Assembly (NCBI GenBank): GCA_001045525.1
Contig: LDWW01000018.1
Location: forward strand, 1-64,000
Source of the DNA: Chitinispirillum alkaliphilum
GTDB taxonomy: Bacteria; Fibrobacterota; Chitinivibrionia; Chitinivibrionales; Chitinispirillaceae
Reading direction: 5' to 3'
DNA length: 64,000 nucleotides
Of this stretch, positions 17,772 to 27,245 are shown piece after piece (within the stretch, counting starts at the first letter, position 1; each line of letters opens with the position of its first letter). The notes under the pieces are model-generated. The model saw nothing but the letters and a program-made list of their open reading frames with translations, searched no databases and was not told the origin of the DNA. The translations under genes were made by a program, and so were the position numbers.

Positions 17772-18695
17772 TTAATGTTGGATATTACGTGTAATAAATT
17801 CGACAATCTCATCCATAGCCTCTGTAGCCTCCTTGAACATTGGTGCCAACAATGGATAACAATGTATCATATCTCTCCCTTGTCTGAATTCTATATCAAC
17901 TCCCGCTTCTTTTGCTTTCAAATAGAATTTTTCTCCATCCTCAAACAATTCATCATCCATGCCGGAGTTTACGAAGATCGGAGGTAAGCCCTGTAAGTCC
18001 CCGAACAATGGCGAAATTAAGGGATCTTTTGCATTGTTATTACCAACATAATAATGACTAAAAACGGTCCATGAGTATAACGGTGCCGGTGAGACATTAT
18101 TTTTTGTCCGGTAAGAATCACTTGAGCAAGTCAAATCTGTCCATGGTGAAATAGCCACTGCAGCAGCTGGTAATGAGACATTTCTCTCTTTCAAGGCAAG
18201 CAAAGAAGCCAGGCACAAGCCCCCTCCGGCAGACTCACCTGCAATTATGATATTATCCGGCTTATACCCTGAAGCCAGAAGCCACCTGTATACCGTAACA
18301 GTATCCTCCAAAGCTGCCGGAAACGGGTTTTCAGGGGCAAGCCGATATTCAAAAAGTAAATTATTTACACCGGTGGCCAGCGCGAACTTTGATATAATTC
18401 CTCTATGATCATCACATGACCCGGATACATACCCTCCCCCATGAACATACATGATAATCTTATTTGGATCAGCACCTTCCGGCATTAACCATTCGGAATG
18501 AATACCATGAATCGATTGCTTTTTGATGCTTATTTCTTCAGGTACTTTTCCAAATTTTTTTGCACCCTTCTCGCACCTTTCCCTGAATGCTGGAATGGAA
18601 GTATTCAAATCAAATATTTCTTTTTTAATCTTTCCCTGAAAGATATGTCCATTCCTGATAAGGAAATTAAATAACTTACTTTTAAAACTGGCCAT
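17772..18695 (-). CDS. Alpha/beta hydrolase of the hormone-sensitive-lipase family (esterase)
   Basis: A 307-aa protein. The oxyanion motif HGGG is at 85-88 (MYVHGGGYVSGS) and the nucleophile motif GESAG at 153-157 with Ser155; YRLAPENPFPAALED is the typical HSL signature, and an Asp (GMDDELFEDG) and His (MIHCYPLL) follow at the expected places near the C-terminus. No signal peptide, so cytoplasmic. The ATG at 18695 has GGAG upstream. It lies 17 bases after the HD-domain gene and probably shares its transcript. It hydrolyses small esters; the natural substrate is unknown. Confidence 0.9.
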   Translation of the reverse strand: MASFKSKLFNFLIRNGHIFQGKIKKEIFDLNTSIPAFRERCEKGAKKFGKVPEEISIKKQSIHGIHSEWLMPEGADPNKIIMYVHGGGYVSGSCDDHRGIISKFALATGVNNLLFEYRLAPENPFPAALEDTVTVYRWLLASGYKPDNIIIAGESAGGGLCLASLLALKERNVSLPAAAVAISPWTDLTCSSDSYRTKNNVSPAPLYSWTVFSHYYVGNNNAKDPLISPLFGDLQGLPPIFVNSGMDDELFEDGEKFYLKAKEAGVDIEFRQGRDMIHCYPLLAPMFKEATEAMDEIVEFITRNIQH

Positions 18696-18712
18696 AAGTC
18701 TGACTCCTTTAC

Positions 18713-19312
18713 TTAATCCCCTTTAGTGTACAAACCAGCATTTTCACTTTCCTGTATTACTCTCTTTGCAAATTCCCACAATTCCTTTGAGGTATCTTCT
18801 ATAAATTTTTTTTTTGCAATAATCTGGTCAGTTTTTAATTTATGCTTGATTATACCCTGACCTTTGGATAAAAGATGGTTCATAAGTGGTTGTAAACCAT
18901 CAAGGGCTGCAGCAAACCTGGCATCAGCTGTTTCCCTCTTTTCAAATTCCTGCCATAGCGACATGAATTCTCTTTTTGTGATTTCAGGTAAAAGTCCAAA
19001 AACCCGGTTAGCGGTAGCATATTCCTTTTCTCCCTTTGTTTTATTTGCTTCGCAGTCATAAAGAAAAGTGTCTCCGGTGTCTATCTCTACGATGTCATGT
19101 ATCAGCAACATCTTCAATACTCTCAATAAATCTATTTCCTTTGAATCTGAATATTCAGATAAAACAATAGCCATAAGAGCAATATGCCAGGAATGTTCCG
19201 CACTATTCTCTTGCCGTGAGCCATCGATAACTACATTTTGCCTAAATATCAATTTAAGCTTTTCAACTTCCTTAATGAACTCCATACGTTTATATAAATC
19301 TGTATTATTCAA
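18713..19312 (-). CDS. HD-domain hydrolase (YfbR/HDDC2-like nucleotidase)
   Basis: A 199-aa protein with the HD metal ligands His40 (NSAEHSWHIALMA) and His72-Asp73 (LLIHDIVEIDTGD), the arrangement of YfbR/HDDC2-type 5'-deoxynucleotidases. The start is a TTG at 19312, supported by AAAGGT 7 bases upstream; an in-frame ATG lies at residue 10. A Lys-rich C-terminal helix (KKKFIEDTSKELWEF) follows. Probably cytoplasmic and metal-dependent, acting on nucleoside monophosphates; substrate uncertain. First gene of a two-gene unit with the esterase. Confidence 0.85.
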   Translation of the reverse strand: MNNTDLYKRMEFIKEVEKLKLIFRQNVVIDGSRQENSAEHSWHIALMAIVLSEYSDSKEIDLLRVLKMLLIHDIVEIDTGDTFLYDCEANKTKGEKEYATANRVFGLLPEITKREFMSLWQEFEKRETADARFAAALDGLQPLMNHLLSKGQGIIKHKLKTDQIIAKKKFIEDTSKELWEFAKRVIQESENAGLYTKGD

Positions 19313-19614
19313 TATGTTTACCTTTCAATAATTGGTTACAGTTCTGTATATTTACATATACATTTAAAATTAATGCCTGAAAGAATGTAAAATAGCATAT
19401 AGTTACATGATGTGTAAATTTCTTGAGGTTGTCAGTTTTCTACTTTGATGATAGTCGCAGTCCCGTATTAGCGTTTATCATATAATTCATAAAAATTATT
19501 ATCTGATTTTAAGATTTGATTAAATTAACAGGTCTGCATTTATTTAATTTACAACCATACCCATTTTTTCATAGCTAAATTCAAGCATTTTAAAAAAAGG
19601 TACTCAAATACATT

Positions 19615-20343
19615 ATGCCCGATTCAAATTTCACCGGCGACAAAAAACTTCCCCTTAAATCACCGCTTGCAGCTCCTGAGAGAGCATTAATAGAGTGGCT
19701 GACCCCAAGATTTACAAAACACATTGAAGGATATCACCTGACACTCATGACTATTATCTGGAGCATTGGCGCGGTTGCCTGCGGGTGGCTTGCCAGAGGA
19801 CAGGTAATGTGGCTTCTGTCCGGGATAGTTTTTCAGCTTGCACAATGGTTTACAGATTCTCTTGACGGGAGTTTGGGCAGGTATCGGGACACAGGTATTC
19901 CCAAATGGGGATACTACATGGATCATTTTCTCGATTACATCTTTTTGTGTGCAGGAATTACAGGGCTTGCTATGCTTCTGGATGGAACAGACCGGTTTAT
20001 GATGATGGCTGTTATGCCCATTGCTGCAGGATTTATGGTTAGTTCATATCTGGCATTTTCAAGCACCGGTCAGTTTAAAATCACCTTTCTTGGAATAGGC
20101 CCCACAGAGCTTCGTCTTTTTATGATTATAATTTACGGATTGGTGATAATGTCTGGAACGGCTATAATTTCAAAACCCTTACCCTACTTGCTGGTTTTCT
20201 TAAGTATAGGTCTTTGTGTGGTGGTGTATCGTACACAGAAATATATCTGGAAGATTGACATGTCTGATAAGGCTTCAAGAGCAGATAGTCCGAACAAAGA
20301 GTCTTCGGTAGTAAGTAGCTCTGATGTTACAGTTGGCGGATGA
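19615..20343 (+). CDS. CDP-alcohol phosphatidyltransferase family membrane protein
   Basis: A 242-aa integral membrane protein with about six hydrophobic segments. The family motif is present as D81-x2-D84-G85-x2-G-R89-x9-G99-x3-D103-x3-D107 (FTDSLDGSLGRYRDTG then GYYMDHFLD); the usual Ala before Arg is Gly. These Asp residues bind the metal and the CDP-alcohol. The family makes phospholipids by transferring a phosphatidyl or phosphoalcohol group. Which alcohol is used cannot be read from the sequence. It stands alone, followed by convergent genes. Confidence 0.85.
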   Translation: MPDSNFTGDKKLPLKSPLAAPERALIEWLTPRFTKHIEGYHLTLMTIIWSIGAVACGWLARGQVMWLLSGIVFQLAQWFTDSLDGSLGRYRDTGIPKWGYYMDHFLDYIFLCAGITGLAMLLDGTDRFMMMAVMPIAAGFMVSSYLAFSSTGQFKITFLGIGPTELRLFMIIIYGLVIMSGTAIISKPLPYLLVFLSIGLCVVVYRTQKYIWKIDMSDKASRADSPNKESSVVSSSDVTVGG

Positions 20344-20367
20344 GATGAGAGAAAGGAGGTTTAACCC

Positions 20368-21123
20368 TTAAAACCTATCCTTCCTCTTCCTTATTTCCGC
20401 AAATACCGCAACTGGTGAACGGTCAACCATTTCCAGTTTTTTTCTTATGCTCTTTTCTTTGCATCTTAGAAAAGGATTGGTGGATTTTTCCAGTTTTATG
20501 CTTGAAGGAGTAGTGTAATGCCCGCTATTGAGTTTTTCTTTTTCATTACGGAGGCGCTCTGAAACGGCATAGTTATCAGGCTCTACGGTGAGAGCAAACT
20601 CCAGATTGTCAACTGTATACTCATGACCAAAATAGATTTGGGTAGTATCAGGCAAAGAGGCCAGTTTTTGCAGTGAATTATACAACTGATCAGGGCCACC
20701 CTCAAAAATACGGCCACAGCCTGCCCCAAACAGTGTATCCCCGGTAAAGAGCATTTTTTCTTCTCTGACATACCAGGCAGCCTGAGATTTTGTATGTCCT
20801 GGCACGAGTAAAGCCTCTATGGGGATGTTGCAAAATCCGATTCTGTCATGATCTGCAATAATCCTGTCTGCTCCCTTTACTCTCTTATCAGTGGCGATGA
20901 TTTCACACCCTGTAGTTTCTTTGAGTTTAAGATTTCCTGCGGTGTGATCGGAGTGGTGATGAGTGCTGAGGATTGCCAGAAGTCTGAGGTTTTCCCGTTG
21001 GAGATGTTCAGATATGAGCTTTTCGTCACATGCATCGATCACAATTGCACAATTATTACACTTGAGAACATAACTGTAGTTATCCGGCGGGATCAGAATA
21101 GTATCAACCGTAATACAGTTCAC
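20368..21123 (-). CDS. gloB: Hydroxyacylglutathione hydrolase-like metallo-beta-lactamase (glyoxalase II)
   Basis: A 251-aa protein with the metallo-beta-lactamase metal motif THHHSDHTAGN, then GHTKSQAAWYV, FTGDTLFGAGCGRIFEGGP and YFGHEYTVDN, all diagnostic for GloB. The C-terminal part with TNPFLRCKE matches the glyoxalase II substrate-binding end. It completes methylglyoxal detoxification by hydrolysing S-lactoylglutathione or an equivalent thioester. It starts with GTG and lies 7 bases downstream of rnhA, so the two are likely co-transcribed. Confidence 0.93.
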   Translation of the reverse strand: MNCITVDTILIPPDNYSYVLKCNNCAIVIDACDEKLISEHLQRENLRLLAILSTHHHSDHTAGNLKLKETTGCEIIATDKRVKGADRIIADHDRIGFCNIPIEALLVPGHTKSQAAWYVREEKMLFTGDTLFGAGCGRIFEGGPDQLYNSLQKLASLPDTTQIYFGHEYTVDNLEFALTVEPDNYAVSERLRNEKEKLNSGHYTTPSSIKLEKSTNPFLRCKEKSIRKKLEMVDRSPVAVFAEIRKRKDRF

Positions 21124-21130
21124 GTTTACC

Positions 21131-21589
21131 TCATGTGCGGGTATCAGGCGGTAAATCGGGTTTTGATGCAGCCTTTACCGCGAGCTGGTCACAGCGCTCA
21201 TTTTCGGGGTGCCCGTTATGCCCCCGAACCCACTGAAACACAACTTTGTGTTTATCTATGAGATTAAGTAGCCGCTCCCAAAGATCGGGATTGAGTGCTG
21301 GCTCTTTTTTGTTGCGCATCCAACCCATTGAACGCCATTTGCGCGCCCATCCTTTTTGCACTGCATTCACTATATATTGCGAATCTGTAACAATGGTCAC
21401 CTCACAAGGTTCCTTGAGAGTTTCCAGTGCAATAATAGTACCCATAAGCTCCATACGGTTATTGGTTGTATTGCTGAATCCACCGGAAAGTTCCTTCTCG
21501 TGACCGTTATATCTGAGTACAACTCCGTAACCGCCTGGCCCGGGATTTCCCGAGCAGGCACCATCTGTGTAGGCTGTGATTTTTTTCAT
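21131..21589 (-). CDS. rnhA: Ribonuclease HI
   Basis: A 152-aa protein of the usual length. [15 protein letters not shown] carries the first catalytic Asp; [10 protein letters not shown] gives the Glu, [10 protein letters not shown] the second Asp, and [15 protein letters not shown] the last Asp. It degrades the RNA strand of RNA-DNA hybrids. It is 10 bases downstream of the OMPP1 gene and 7 bases upstream of gloB. Confidence 0.97.
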   Translation of the reverse strand: MKKITAYTDGACSGNPGPGGYGVVLRYNGHEKELSGGFSNTTNNRMELMGTIIALETLKEPCEVTIVTDSQYIVNAVQKGWARKWRSMGWMRNKKEPALNPDLWERLLNLIDKHKVVFQWVRGHNGHPENERCDQLAVKAASKPDLPPDTRT

Positions 21590-21598
21590 AGTTTGGTT

Positions 21599-22888
21599 TC
21601 AGTATCTAACGCTGAATGTAGCAATCGCTCGATGCTCTTTAAAGTCCTGGTTTAACATATCTCTACCTAAAATACTTATTGTGGAGACCCCCCAGGTCTG
21701 AAAAGAATACCCGATTTCAAAAGCGGTATTCTGAGTGACTATTCCTACTCCGGCAGATATGGTTTGAAGATTGTTTTTGACCTTATCGAGCTGCTGGTCA
21801 CTCCAGTTTCTGCTGGTGTTTTTGTAGTGAGCAATGTAGGGGTAAAGATCATATTTATCATAAGAATAGCCGCCCCTAAGGATAACCGGAATGAAAAAAA
21901 GCGGAACTTCAACTCCCAAACCCGCCCCGGTATTGAAATATCTGGCCTGACTGCTGGTTGGAATATCATCGTTGGGAAAAACATAAGTATAAGGAAATGT
22001 GTACCTTCCCTCAGCAGTTAATGTCATGAACGGAAGTGTGAGAGCGGCTCCAACAGAACCGGACATCGGTGAATAAAGTTTCCCTTCATAATTACCCGTT
22101 GTTCTGCTTTGACTCTCTGTTCCATTGCGGTAAGTTTTAGTCTCCTCCACAACCTTTTCCTTGAACCTGATTGTCTGAGGAAAGACAAGGCGGGTTCCGA
22201 TCCTGAACAGATCAGCATAGTTGTACATCAATCCCACCCGCATGTCGTAGCCGAAAAAATCTGTATAGATATTTTGCACTGTATCGGTTTTTATGCCCTC
22301 GTTAATGTGATCTGTGACAAGGTGGAATCGTACCTCTTCGTGGCCACTTACAATCGAAGCACTGACTCCAGCTCCCAGATTAGGTGCAACCTGAACACCA
22401 AAGCCCCCGCTCCACATATTCAAACCGCCAAAAACCGAATATTTCTGATCCAGTACAACTTCAGAATTGCCTCTCCGAACAGTTCCCCTATAACTGGAGA
22501 TATCATCGAATGCAAAGGGATTGTGATAAGCTGCTGCCATTGTAAAGCCACCCTGAACAGTGGGAATTGCAGCCATTAAACCAATATTGTTGAGTTTCAT
22601 TCTTTCGTGGTAATCGTTTTCTCTATACCCGCTTAGATCAGAGCTGATATTTGTCCTGTGCCCGTCAAGAGACATCTGAAACTCCCGTACCGGTAAAAAC
22701 GCCAGCCCGGCAGGATTCCAGTACAGTGCTGTCAGGTCATTTGAAACAGCTGTATAGTTATTGGCAAGCGAAAAAGCTCTTGCCCCAACACCATGAGCAG
22801 TTCCGGTGCGCGGAAATACAGGGGCAGCAACACAAACAGAAACAAAAGCAATAACCAAAAGGCTAACCAATACAGTTCTTTTCATCAA
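21599..22888 (-). CDS. OMPP1/FadL/TodX-family outer-membrane protein
   Basis: A 429-aa protein with a signal peptide (residues 1-22, ending VCVAAP) and the family's N-terminus: GVGARAFSLANNYTAVSNDLTALYWNPAGLAFL. Alternating beta strands continue to the C-terminal strand ending FSVRY, with a terminal aromatic typical of BAM substrates. FadL-type barrels take up hydrophobic molecules across the outer membrane; the substrate is unknown. Its start overlaps the stop of the upstream lipoprotein gene by 4 bases. Confidence 0.9.
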   Translation of the reverse strand: MMKRTVLVSLLVIAFVSVCVAAPVFPRTGTAHGVGARAFSLANNYTAVSNDLTALYWNPAGLAFLPVREFQMSLDGHRTNISSDLSGYRENDYHERMKLNNIGLMAAIPTVQGGFTMAAAYHNPFAFDDISSYRGTVRRGNSEVVLDQKYSVFGGLNMWSGGFGVQVAPNLGAGVSASIVSGHEEVRFHLVTDHINEGIKTDTVQNIYTDFFGYDMRVGLMYNYADLFRIGTRLVFPQTIRFKEKVVEETKTYRNGTESQSRTTGNYEGKLYSPMSGSVGAALTLPFMTLTAEGRYTFPYTYVFPNDDIPTSSQARYFNTGAGLGVEVPLFFIPVILRGGYSYDKYDLYPYIAHYKNTSRNWSDQQLDKVKNNLQTISAGVGIVTQNTAFEIGYSFQTWGVSTISILGRDMLNQDFKEHRAIATFSVRY

Positions 22889-23565
22889 AATCTCCTGGGG
22901 TTACGGCGCCTGACCGGTTCTGAATCTTCTTTTTTATCCGAGGAATCTGAATCTCCCGATGAGGCTGATCCAGTGGAGGTGGCTGATTCCCTTTCAACCG
23001 GTCTTGTAGGATTATCTGTTCTAATAAGCGGAGCCGGGCTCACCGGAGTCCCAGTACCAGTACCGGAACTCTCACTCTGCACAGGTTCAGCACCCTGTAG
23101 GCCTGAGGTTGAAGATCTGCGGGCTGGTCTGTGAGATGAGGTGTCACTTTCAGGTGGAATCGTTCCGTCAGTGGGCGGAGGACTTACCCCGACATATCTG
23201 CAGGTGCGTGTGCGGTAATCGAAATAGTAGTAAGGTGGGCAGATATCATAATCGCGGAAATAGGGGCTTGTTCTATACCACCAGGGAAGATTATTAAAGT
23301 GATACCAATCTTTTGAATAATTTGACCTGAAACATCTTAGCCTTGGAAAACCCGCCAGATCCCTTTCCCATACACAAATTTCACGATCTCTCCGCTCAAC
23401 GGTATCAACCCTGTGTATAACTCTTACAGTATCACCTGTTTCAGGATCAATCATGGTGTACTGCTTCTTAGGTATAAGCTCCCTGTCCATGGTCGCAAAC
23501 TGAGTGTAACATCCATTGAGAAATATCAACAACAGACCAGAGAATACAAATACACCTATTTTCAT
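22885..23565 (-). CDS. Uncharacterised lipoprotein with a Pro/Ser/Thr-rich tail
   Basis: A 226-aa protein with a lipoprotein signal (FLNGC, Cys19). Residues 30-125 contain RVIHRVDTVERRDREICVWE and a Tyr/Trp-rich, Cys-containing part (CPPYYYFDYRTRTCRY); after 130 the sequence is low-complexity Pro/Ser/Thr/Gly and ends basic (PVRRRNPRRF). I do not recognise the domain. It is translationally coupled (4-base overlap) to the FadL-type protein, so a shared envelope role is likely. Confidence 0.75.
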   Translation of the reverse strand: MKIGVFVFSGLLLIFLNGCYTQFATMDRELIPKKQYTMIDPETGDTVRVIHRVDTVERRDREICVWERDLAGFPRLRCFRSNYSKDWYHFNNLPWWYRTSPYFRDYDICPPYYYFDYRTRTCRYVGVSPPPTDGTIPPESDTSSHRPARRSSTSGLQGAEPVQSESSGTGTGTPVSPAPLIRTDNPTRPVERESATSTGSASSGDSDSSDKKEDSEPVRRRNPRRF

Positions 23566-23853
23566 TTATTTAATGCTCCTGTTTAATTTTGAGAGCCCCA
23601 CCCTATCTATAAATATAGACACAGTTTATCTTAAAAAGCCAAAAATCTGAAATTTAATACAGTGCATACATTTTTACTACGTCTGTTCAGAGCTGCTTAT
23701 TTAAGGGCTTATAATTTTCAACAATTCTGCTCATTATCTCTGTTAGACCACTCTGCCAAAATAATGTTACAGATTGTAAAATTTTTCTTACAAGCGGAAG
23801 GTTCGTGTGATATACATATTAAACCGATTATCATTGGGGAGAAATAAAACACC

Positions 23854-24768
23854 TTAAGAAGAACCTTCATTGATCATAGAAAGAAATGTTTCAGATCTTT
23901 CATATTCGATAAAAAAGTCGGTTTGCAAACGCTCCAGGTCTGATTCATCTATGGGAAACCCTGAGTTGACAAAAATCTCCCACAGTCTCTCATCATACAC
24001 AGGCACCACCGCTCTGCCGGAGTTACCGGTTTCCGTAAGATGACACAGAAGATCAGCAAGTGTGATAATTGCCACAAAATCCTGTTCTTTCTTTGACTCC
24101 CATGGCTGGTGGTGATGAAGTATTGTTTCAGAAATCATGGAAGGCAGATTCCATTTCTCGGCCAGCCAGGCTCCGATCCTGCCATGCCCTATTCCTAAAA
24201 TTTCTTTCTCGGCATCTTCAAGTGAGCTCTCCTGTGCTTTTTGAAGGATTTCAAGAAAGTCTTTATTGAAGTACTGGTTAAGCACCACTTTTCCTATATC
24301 ATGAAGCAGACCGGCCACAAAAGCCTCTCCGGCATACCTTGACTGAGTATTCCTTGCAACCATTCGCGCGGCAATACCACAGGCAACAGAGTGTTCCCAG
24401 AATCTTACGATATCAAAACTGTTGCTATCGGATGATTTTTTAAAGACATCAAAAACAGATAACCACAGCCCCATGTCTTTGACAGTGTTGAAACCCAGAA
24501 CGACAATGGCCATGTTTACAGTTGATATTTCTCTTGAAAACCCGTAATATGCACTGTTTGCAAGCTTGAGGATTTTTGCAGTGAGCGCCTGGTCTGTAGA
24601 GATTAGCCTGGCGAGTGTGGAGGCTGATGTACGCGGGTTATCAATCATCTCAAGCATCTTTGATACCACTGTAGGAAGGGTTGGCAGACCGATGATACTT
24701 TGAGTGATTCTTTTGATTCGGGCTGAATCGTGCTGTCTTACTACGTGTTTGGAATTATCTGAATTCAT
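23854..24768 (-). CDS. HDOD-domain protein
   Basis: A 304-aa protein. After a short N-terminus, QSIIGLPTLPTVVSKMLEMI starts an HDOD domain, with the usual LARLISTDQALTAKILKLANSAYYG and VAGLLHDIGKVVLNQYF. HDOD proteins are signalling proteins related to HD-GYP enzymes but usually without activity. It is the last gene in the run of flagellar genes, 34 bases after the Lys-rich protein gene, so a role in chemotaxis or motility control is plausible. Confidence 0.88.
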   Translation of the reverse strand: MNSDNSKHVVRQHDSARIKRITQSIIGLPTLPTVVSKMLEMIDNPRTSASTLARLISTDQALTAKILKLANSAYYGFSREISTVNMAIVVLGFNTVKDMGLWLSVFDVFKKSSDSNSFDIVRFWEHSVACGIAARMVARNTQSRYAGEAFVAGLLHDIGKVVLNQYFNKDFLEILQKAQESSLEDAEKEILGIGHGRIGAWLAEKWNLPSMISETILHHHQPWESKKEQDFVAIITLADLLCHLTETGNSGRAVVPVYDERLWEIFVNSGFPIDESDLERLQTDFFIEYERSETFLSMINEGSS

Positions 24769-24802
24769 AACTTATTCTCATTAAAATTGGTAGTATAGCG
24801 GG

Positions 24803-25114
24803 CTAAGCCTGCAGATCAACAAAGAAGCCCTCATCTGACCTTGATTTTTTTCCTTTGTTATGCTTACTGCTGTCCTTTTTGTTTTTTGCGGACTTTTTTC
24901 CTGATTTTTCCTCTTTTTTTCTATCTTTTGGATCAATCCTTTTACCTTCTGATTTTTCAGGAGCAACAGGAACCTTTATACGGTTATGAAGTTCATCCCG
25001 GGCGATTTGTGAATTCTGTCCCTGAAAAACCAACGGGGCACGCTGGCTCTCGGATTGGTTTCTTTCAAACTGAGGTACATTGTTAATAGATATATGAACA
25101 TCAACCCCACTCAT
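24803..25114 (-). CDS. Small Lys/Glu-rich protein in the flagellar cluster
   Basis: A 103-aa protein with a short ordered start (MSGVDVHISINNVPQFERNQ) and a very basic, low-complexity middle (KKEEKSGKKSAKNKKDSSKH) that ends in EGFFVDLQA. It has no recognised domain. It is 17 bases after fliA and 34 before the HDOD gene, so it is probably translated with them. Similar small, charged proteins occur at this position in other flagellar clusters. Confidence 0.6.
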   Translation of the reverse strand: MSGVDVHISINNVPQFERNQSESQRAPLVFQGQNSQIARDELHNRIKVPVAPEKSEGKRIDPKDRKKEEKSGKKSAKNKKDSSKHNKGKKSRSDEGFFVDLQA

Positions 25115-25131
25115 ATCCCCTCATTTTCTCT

Positions 25132-25896
25132 TCAGGCATTTATCTTTTGTAGAAGTTTTGATCTGAGTTTTAGAACAGCTTTGGAGTGTATCTGACTGAC
25201 TCTTGATTCCGTCAGTTCAAGCACCACCCCGATTTCCTTCAGTGTCAGCTCTTCGTAGTGATATAACGCCACGACCAGTTTTTCTTTTTCCTGGAGATTT
25301 GCGATTGCTTCCTTGAGAATATTTTTAACTTCTGAGAACCCGAGTTCTTTAAGCGGATTGTCCCCTCCGGGATCTTCGATTGTATCGATTATTCTCAACT
25401 CTTTGGCATCCGACCCCCTGTCAGGCATTGCCTCTTCGAGTGATATAAGAGTCGTGGGAGTCACTTCGGAGAGAAGATTTTCATACTCTCCCATCGATAT
25501 ACCCAACTCTTTACACACCTCATCATCATATGGCATTCGGCCCAGTTCATTTTCAAGCTTTGAAAAGGTGCGCTGGAGATCTCTTGATTTCTGACGCACG
25601 GAACGGGGAACCCAGTCCAGGGCTCTGAGTTCATCAAGAACAGCCCCCCGGATTTTATGTCCCGCATAGGTCTCAAACTTAAAACCCCGACCGGGATCAA
25701 ATGTCTCAACCGCTTTTATCAGCCCCATAGTACCGGAGCTTAAAAGATCATCACGATCGACAGATGAGGGCATGTTCACTGCCAGACGCTGAGTAATGTA
25801 TTTAACAAGATGAGCATACTCAAGGAGCAGCTTATCTTTTGCCAATTTTGAACCAGTCTCTTTGAACTCACGCCATAAATTTTCAAGACTTGACAT
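25132..25896 (-). CDS. fliA: Flagellar sigma factor (FliA/WhiG type, sigma-28)
   Basis: A 254-aa protein with region 2 (RDDLLSSGTMGLIKAVETFD; FKFETYAGHKIRGAVLDELR), the FliA-typical DWVPRSVRQK, region 3 and region 4 (VVALYHYEELTLKEIGVVLE; LTESRVSQIHSKAVLKLR). It directs RNA polymerase to late flagellar and chemotaxis promoters. It lies in the flhA-flhF-flhG run as in many bacteria. No anti-sigma factor FlgM gene was seen in this window. Confidence 0.95.
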   Translation of the reverse strand: MSSLENLWREFKETGSKLAKDKLLLEYAHLVKYITQRLAVNMPSSVDRDDLLSSGTMGLIKAVETFDPGRGFKFETYAGHKIRGAVLDELRALDWVPRSVRQKSRDLQRTFSKLENELGRMPYDDEVCKELGISMGEYENLLSEVTPTTLISLEEAMPDRGSDAKELRIIDTIEDPGGDNPLKELGFSEVKNILKEAIANLQEKEKLVVALYHYEELTLKEIGVVLELTESRVSQIHSKAVLKLRSKLLQKINA

Positions 25897-25970
25897 TGTA
25901 ACCTCTTATCAATAATTTCAGCACTTGCAAAACAAAATAACCTTTTTGCTTTCTAAGCCGAATCTGCACT

Positions 25971-26330
25971 TTATTTCCTCTTTTTTCCTTTATCTTCCCC
26001 GCTGTTGTCTTTTTCTTCCCTTGCAGCATCAGCCATCTCTGCCAGTATCGGATCATTCTGAACCTGCTGATTATGAATATGCTGCAGCAATCCCCCTTCA
26101 AGCAAATTCATCGGGTCATTGGGTATATCATCAATTACACCTTTTAATAGTACATCTGCAATTACAAACCCGCAAAACCAAAACAGTGAAGCTGCGAAGA
26201 AGCTTTTTATCAAAGCTGAAAACATCACAGATGTATCCAACAGGTTTGAAAAATCAATACTTATCAAAAGCGTTATAAAAAAGGCACTTCCTGCCAAAAT
26301 AGTTGAAATACGCTTTATCCAAACAACCAT
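25971..26330 (-). CDS. Small membrane protein in the flhG-fliA interval
   Basis: A 119-aa protein with two predicted membrane segments (about residues 7-25 and 41-62: KSFFAASLFWFCGFVIADVL) and a charged C-terminal tail (ARE EKDNSGEDKGKKRK). No family recognised. It is 33 bases after flhG and 74 before fliA in the same direction, so it is likely co-expressed with the flagellar genes. Confidence 0.7.
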   Translation of the reverse strand: MVVWIKRISTILAGSAFFITLLISIDFSNLLDTSVMFSALIKSFFAASLFWFCGFVIADVLLKGVIDDIPNDPMNLLEGGLLQHIHNQQVQNDPILAEMADAAREEKDNSGEDKGKKRK

Positions 26331-26363
26331 TTCTCACCTTCTCCGCAACAAATTGTTGACCGT

Positions 26364-27245
26364 TTACTCTTTTGTACTTACCCCTGACCACATACGGGCA
26401 AAGAAACTCTCCCTTTTTGAGTCTGGTAACCCGGAGATCTTTCTTGCCAGTGAACCCACCCTTATAACATACCTGTTATTGGGGTGCTCTTTCAACAATA
26501 ATTTCTGAGCGTGTACATTACGTTTAACTTCCCGCTCAGTACAAAGTACAGATGCCAGCTCAAGGGGCTTTTTCAAGAATTTTACCACTAAAGCATTGAG
26601 CCTGTCAAATGTTTCGATACCCTGCCTGTCAGAAGATACCATATTCACAATGACCGATATTTTTTTATTCCCTTTTTCATAGAGCACTTTCACCATTGCA
26701 TACGCATCGGCCAGCGAAGTAGGTTCAGGAGTCATAACCAGAAGGGCTGTATCTGCGTTAGATGCAAAATGGGTAACAACACTCCCGATCCCAGCTCCGG
26801 TATCGATTAAAAGGTAATCATATTTCTGTTCCAGACGCATAAAGTCCAGTCTGAGTCGCTCCAGACGCCCCGTGTCGATATTGGCAAGTGCTTCAAGCCC
26901 GGAAGCTCCCGGGATAAGATCAAGATTACCCGGAGCAGTTACAATTACATCCTCTATGGAACACTCACCAGAGACAACGTCAGAGATTGTTTTTTTGGGT
27001 GCGAGGCCAAGCAGTATGTGTACATTTGCAAGCCCCAGATCAGCATCAAGAAGAAGCACCTTTTTTCTTAGCTTAGATAAGGAAGCTGCCAGTGCCAGCG
27101 AGAATGTGGTCTTTCCCACTCCCCCTTTGCCACTGGTAACGGCAAAACTTCTGCAATGAGATCTGCTATACTCCTGAGCCGGATTATGCCTCTGAAGATC
27201 TCTGTTTTTTACTATATCACGCAGCTTTTGTGCCTGATCGTTCAC
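26364..27245 (-). CDS. flhG: FlhG/FleN MinD-like ATPase
   Basis: A 293-aa protein. The N-terminal DQAQKLRDIV matches the FlhF-activating DQAxxLR motif; the deviant Walker A is TSGKGGVGKTTFSLALAAS, followed by LLLDADLGLANVHILLGL and DYLLIDTGAGI. It controls flagellar number by stimulating the GTPase of FlhF. Its start overlaps the flhF stop by 4 bases. Confidence 0.95.
   Translation of the reverse strand: MNDQAQKLRDIVKNRDLQRHNPAQEYSRSHCRSFAVTSGKGGVGKTTFSLALAASLSKLRKKVLLLDADLGLANVHILLGLAPKKTISDVVSGECSIEDVIVTAPGNLDLIPGASGLEALANIDTGRLERLRLDFMRLEQKYDYLLIDTGAGIGSVVTHFASNADTALLVMTPEPTSLADAYAMVKVLYEKGNKKISVIVNMVSSDRQGIETFDRLNALVVKFLKKPLELASVLCTEREVKRNVHAQKLLLKEHPNNRYVIRVGSLARKISGLPDSKRESFFARMWSGVSTKE

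Noticed and set aside
23662-23847. 61-codon plus-strand frame in the gap before the HDOD gene
   Set aside because: No ribosome site and low protein character.
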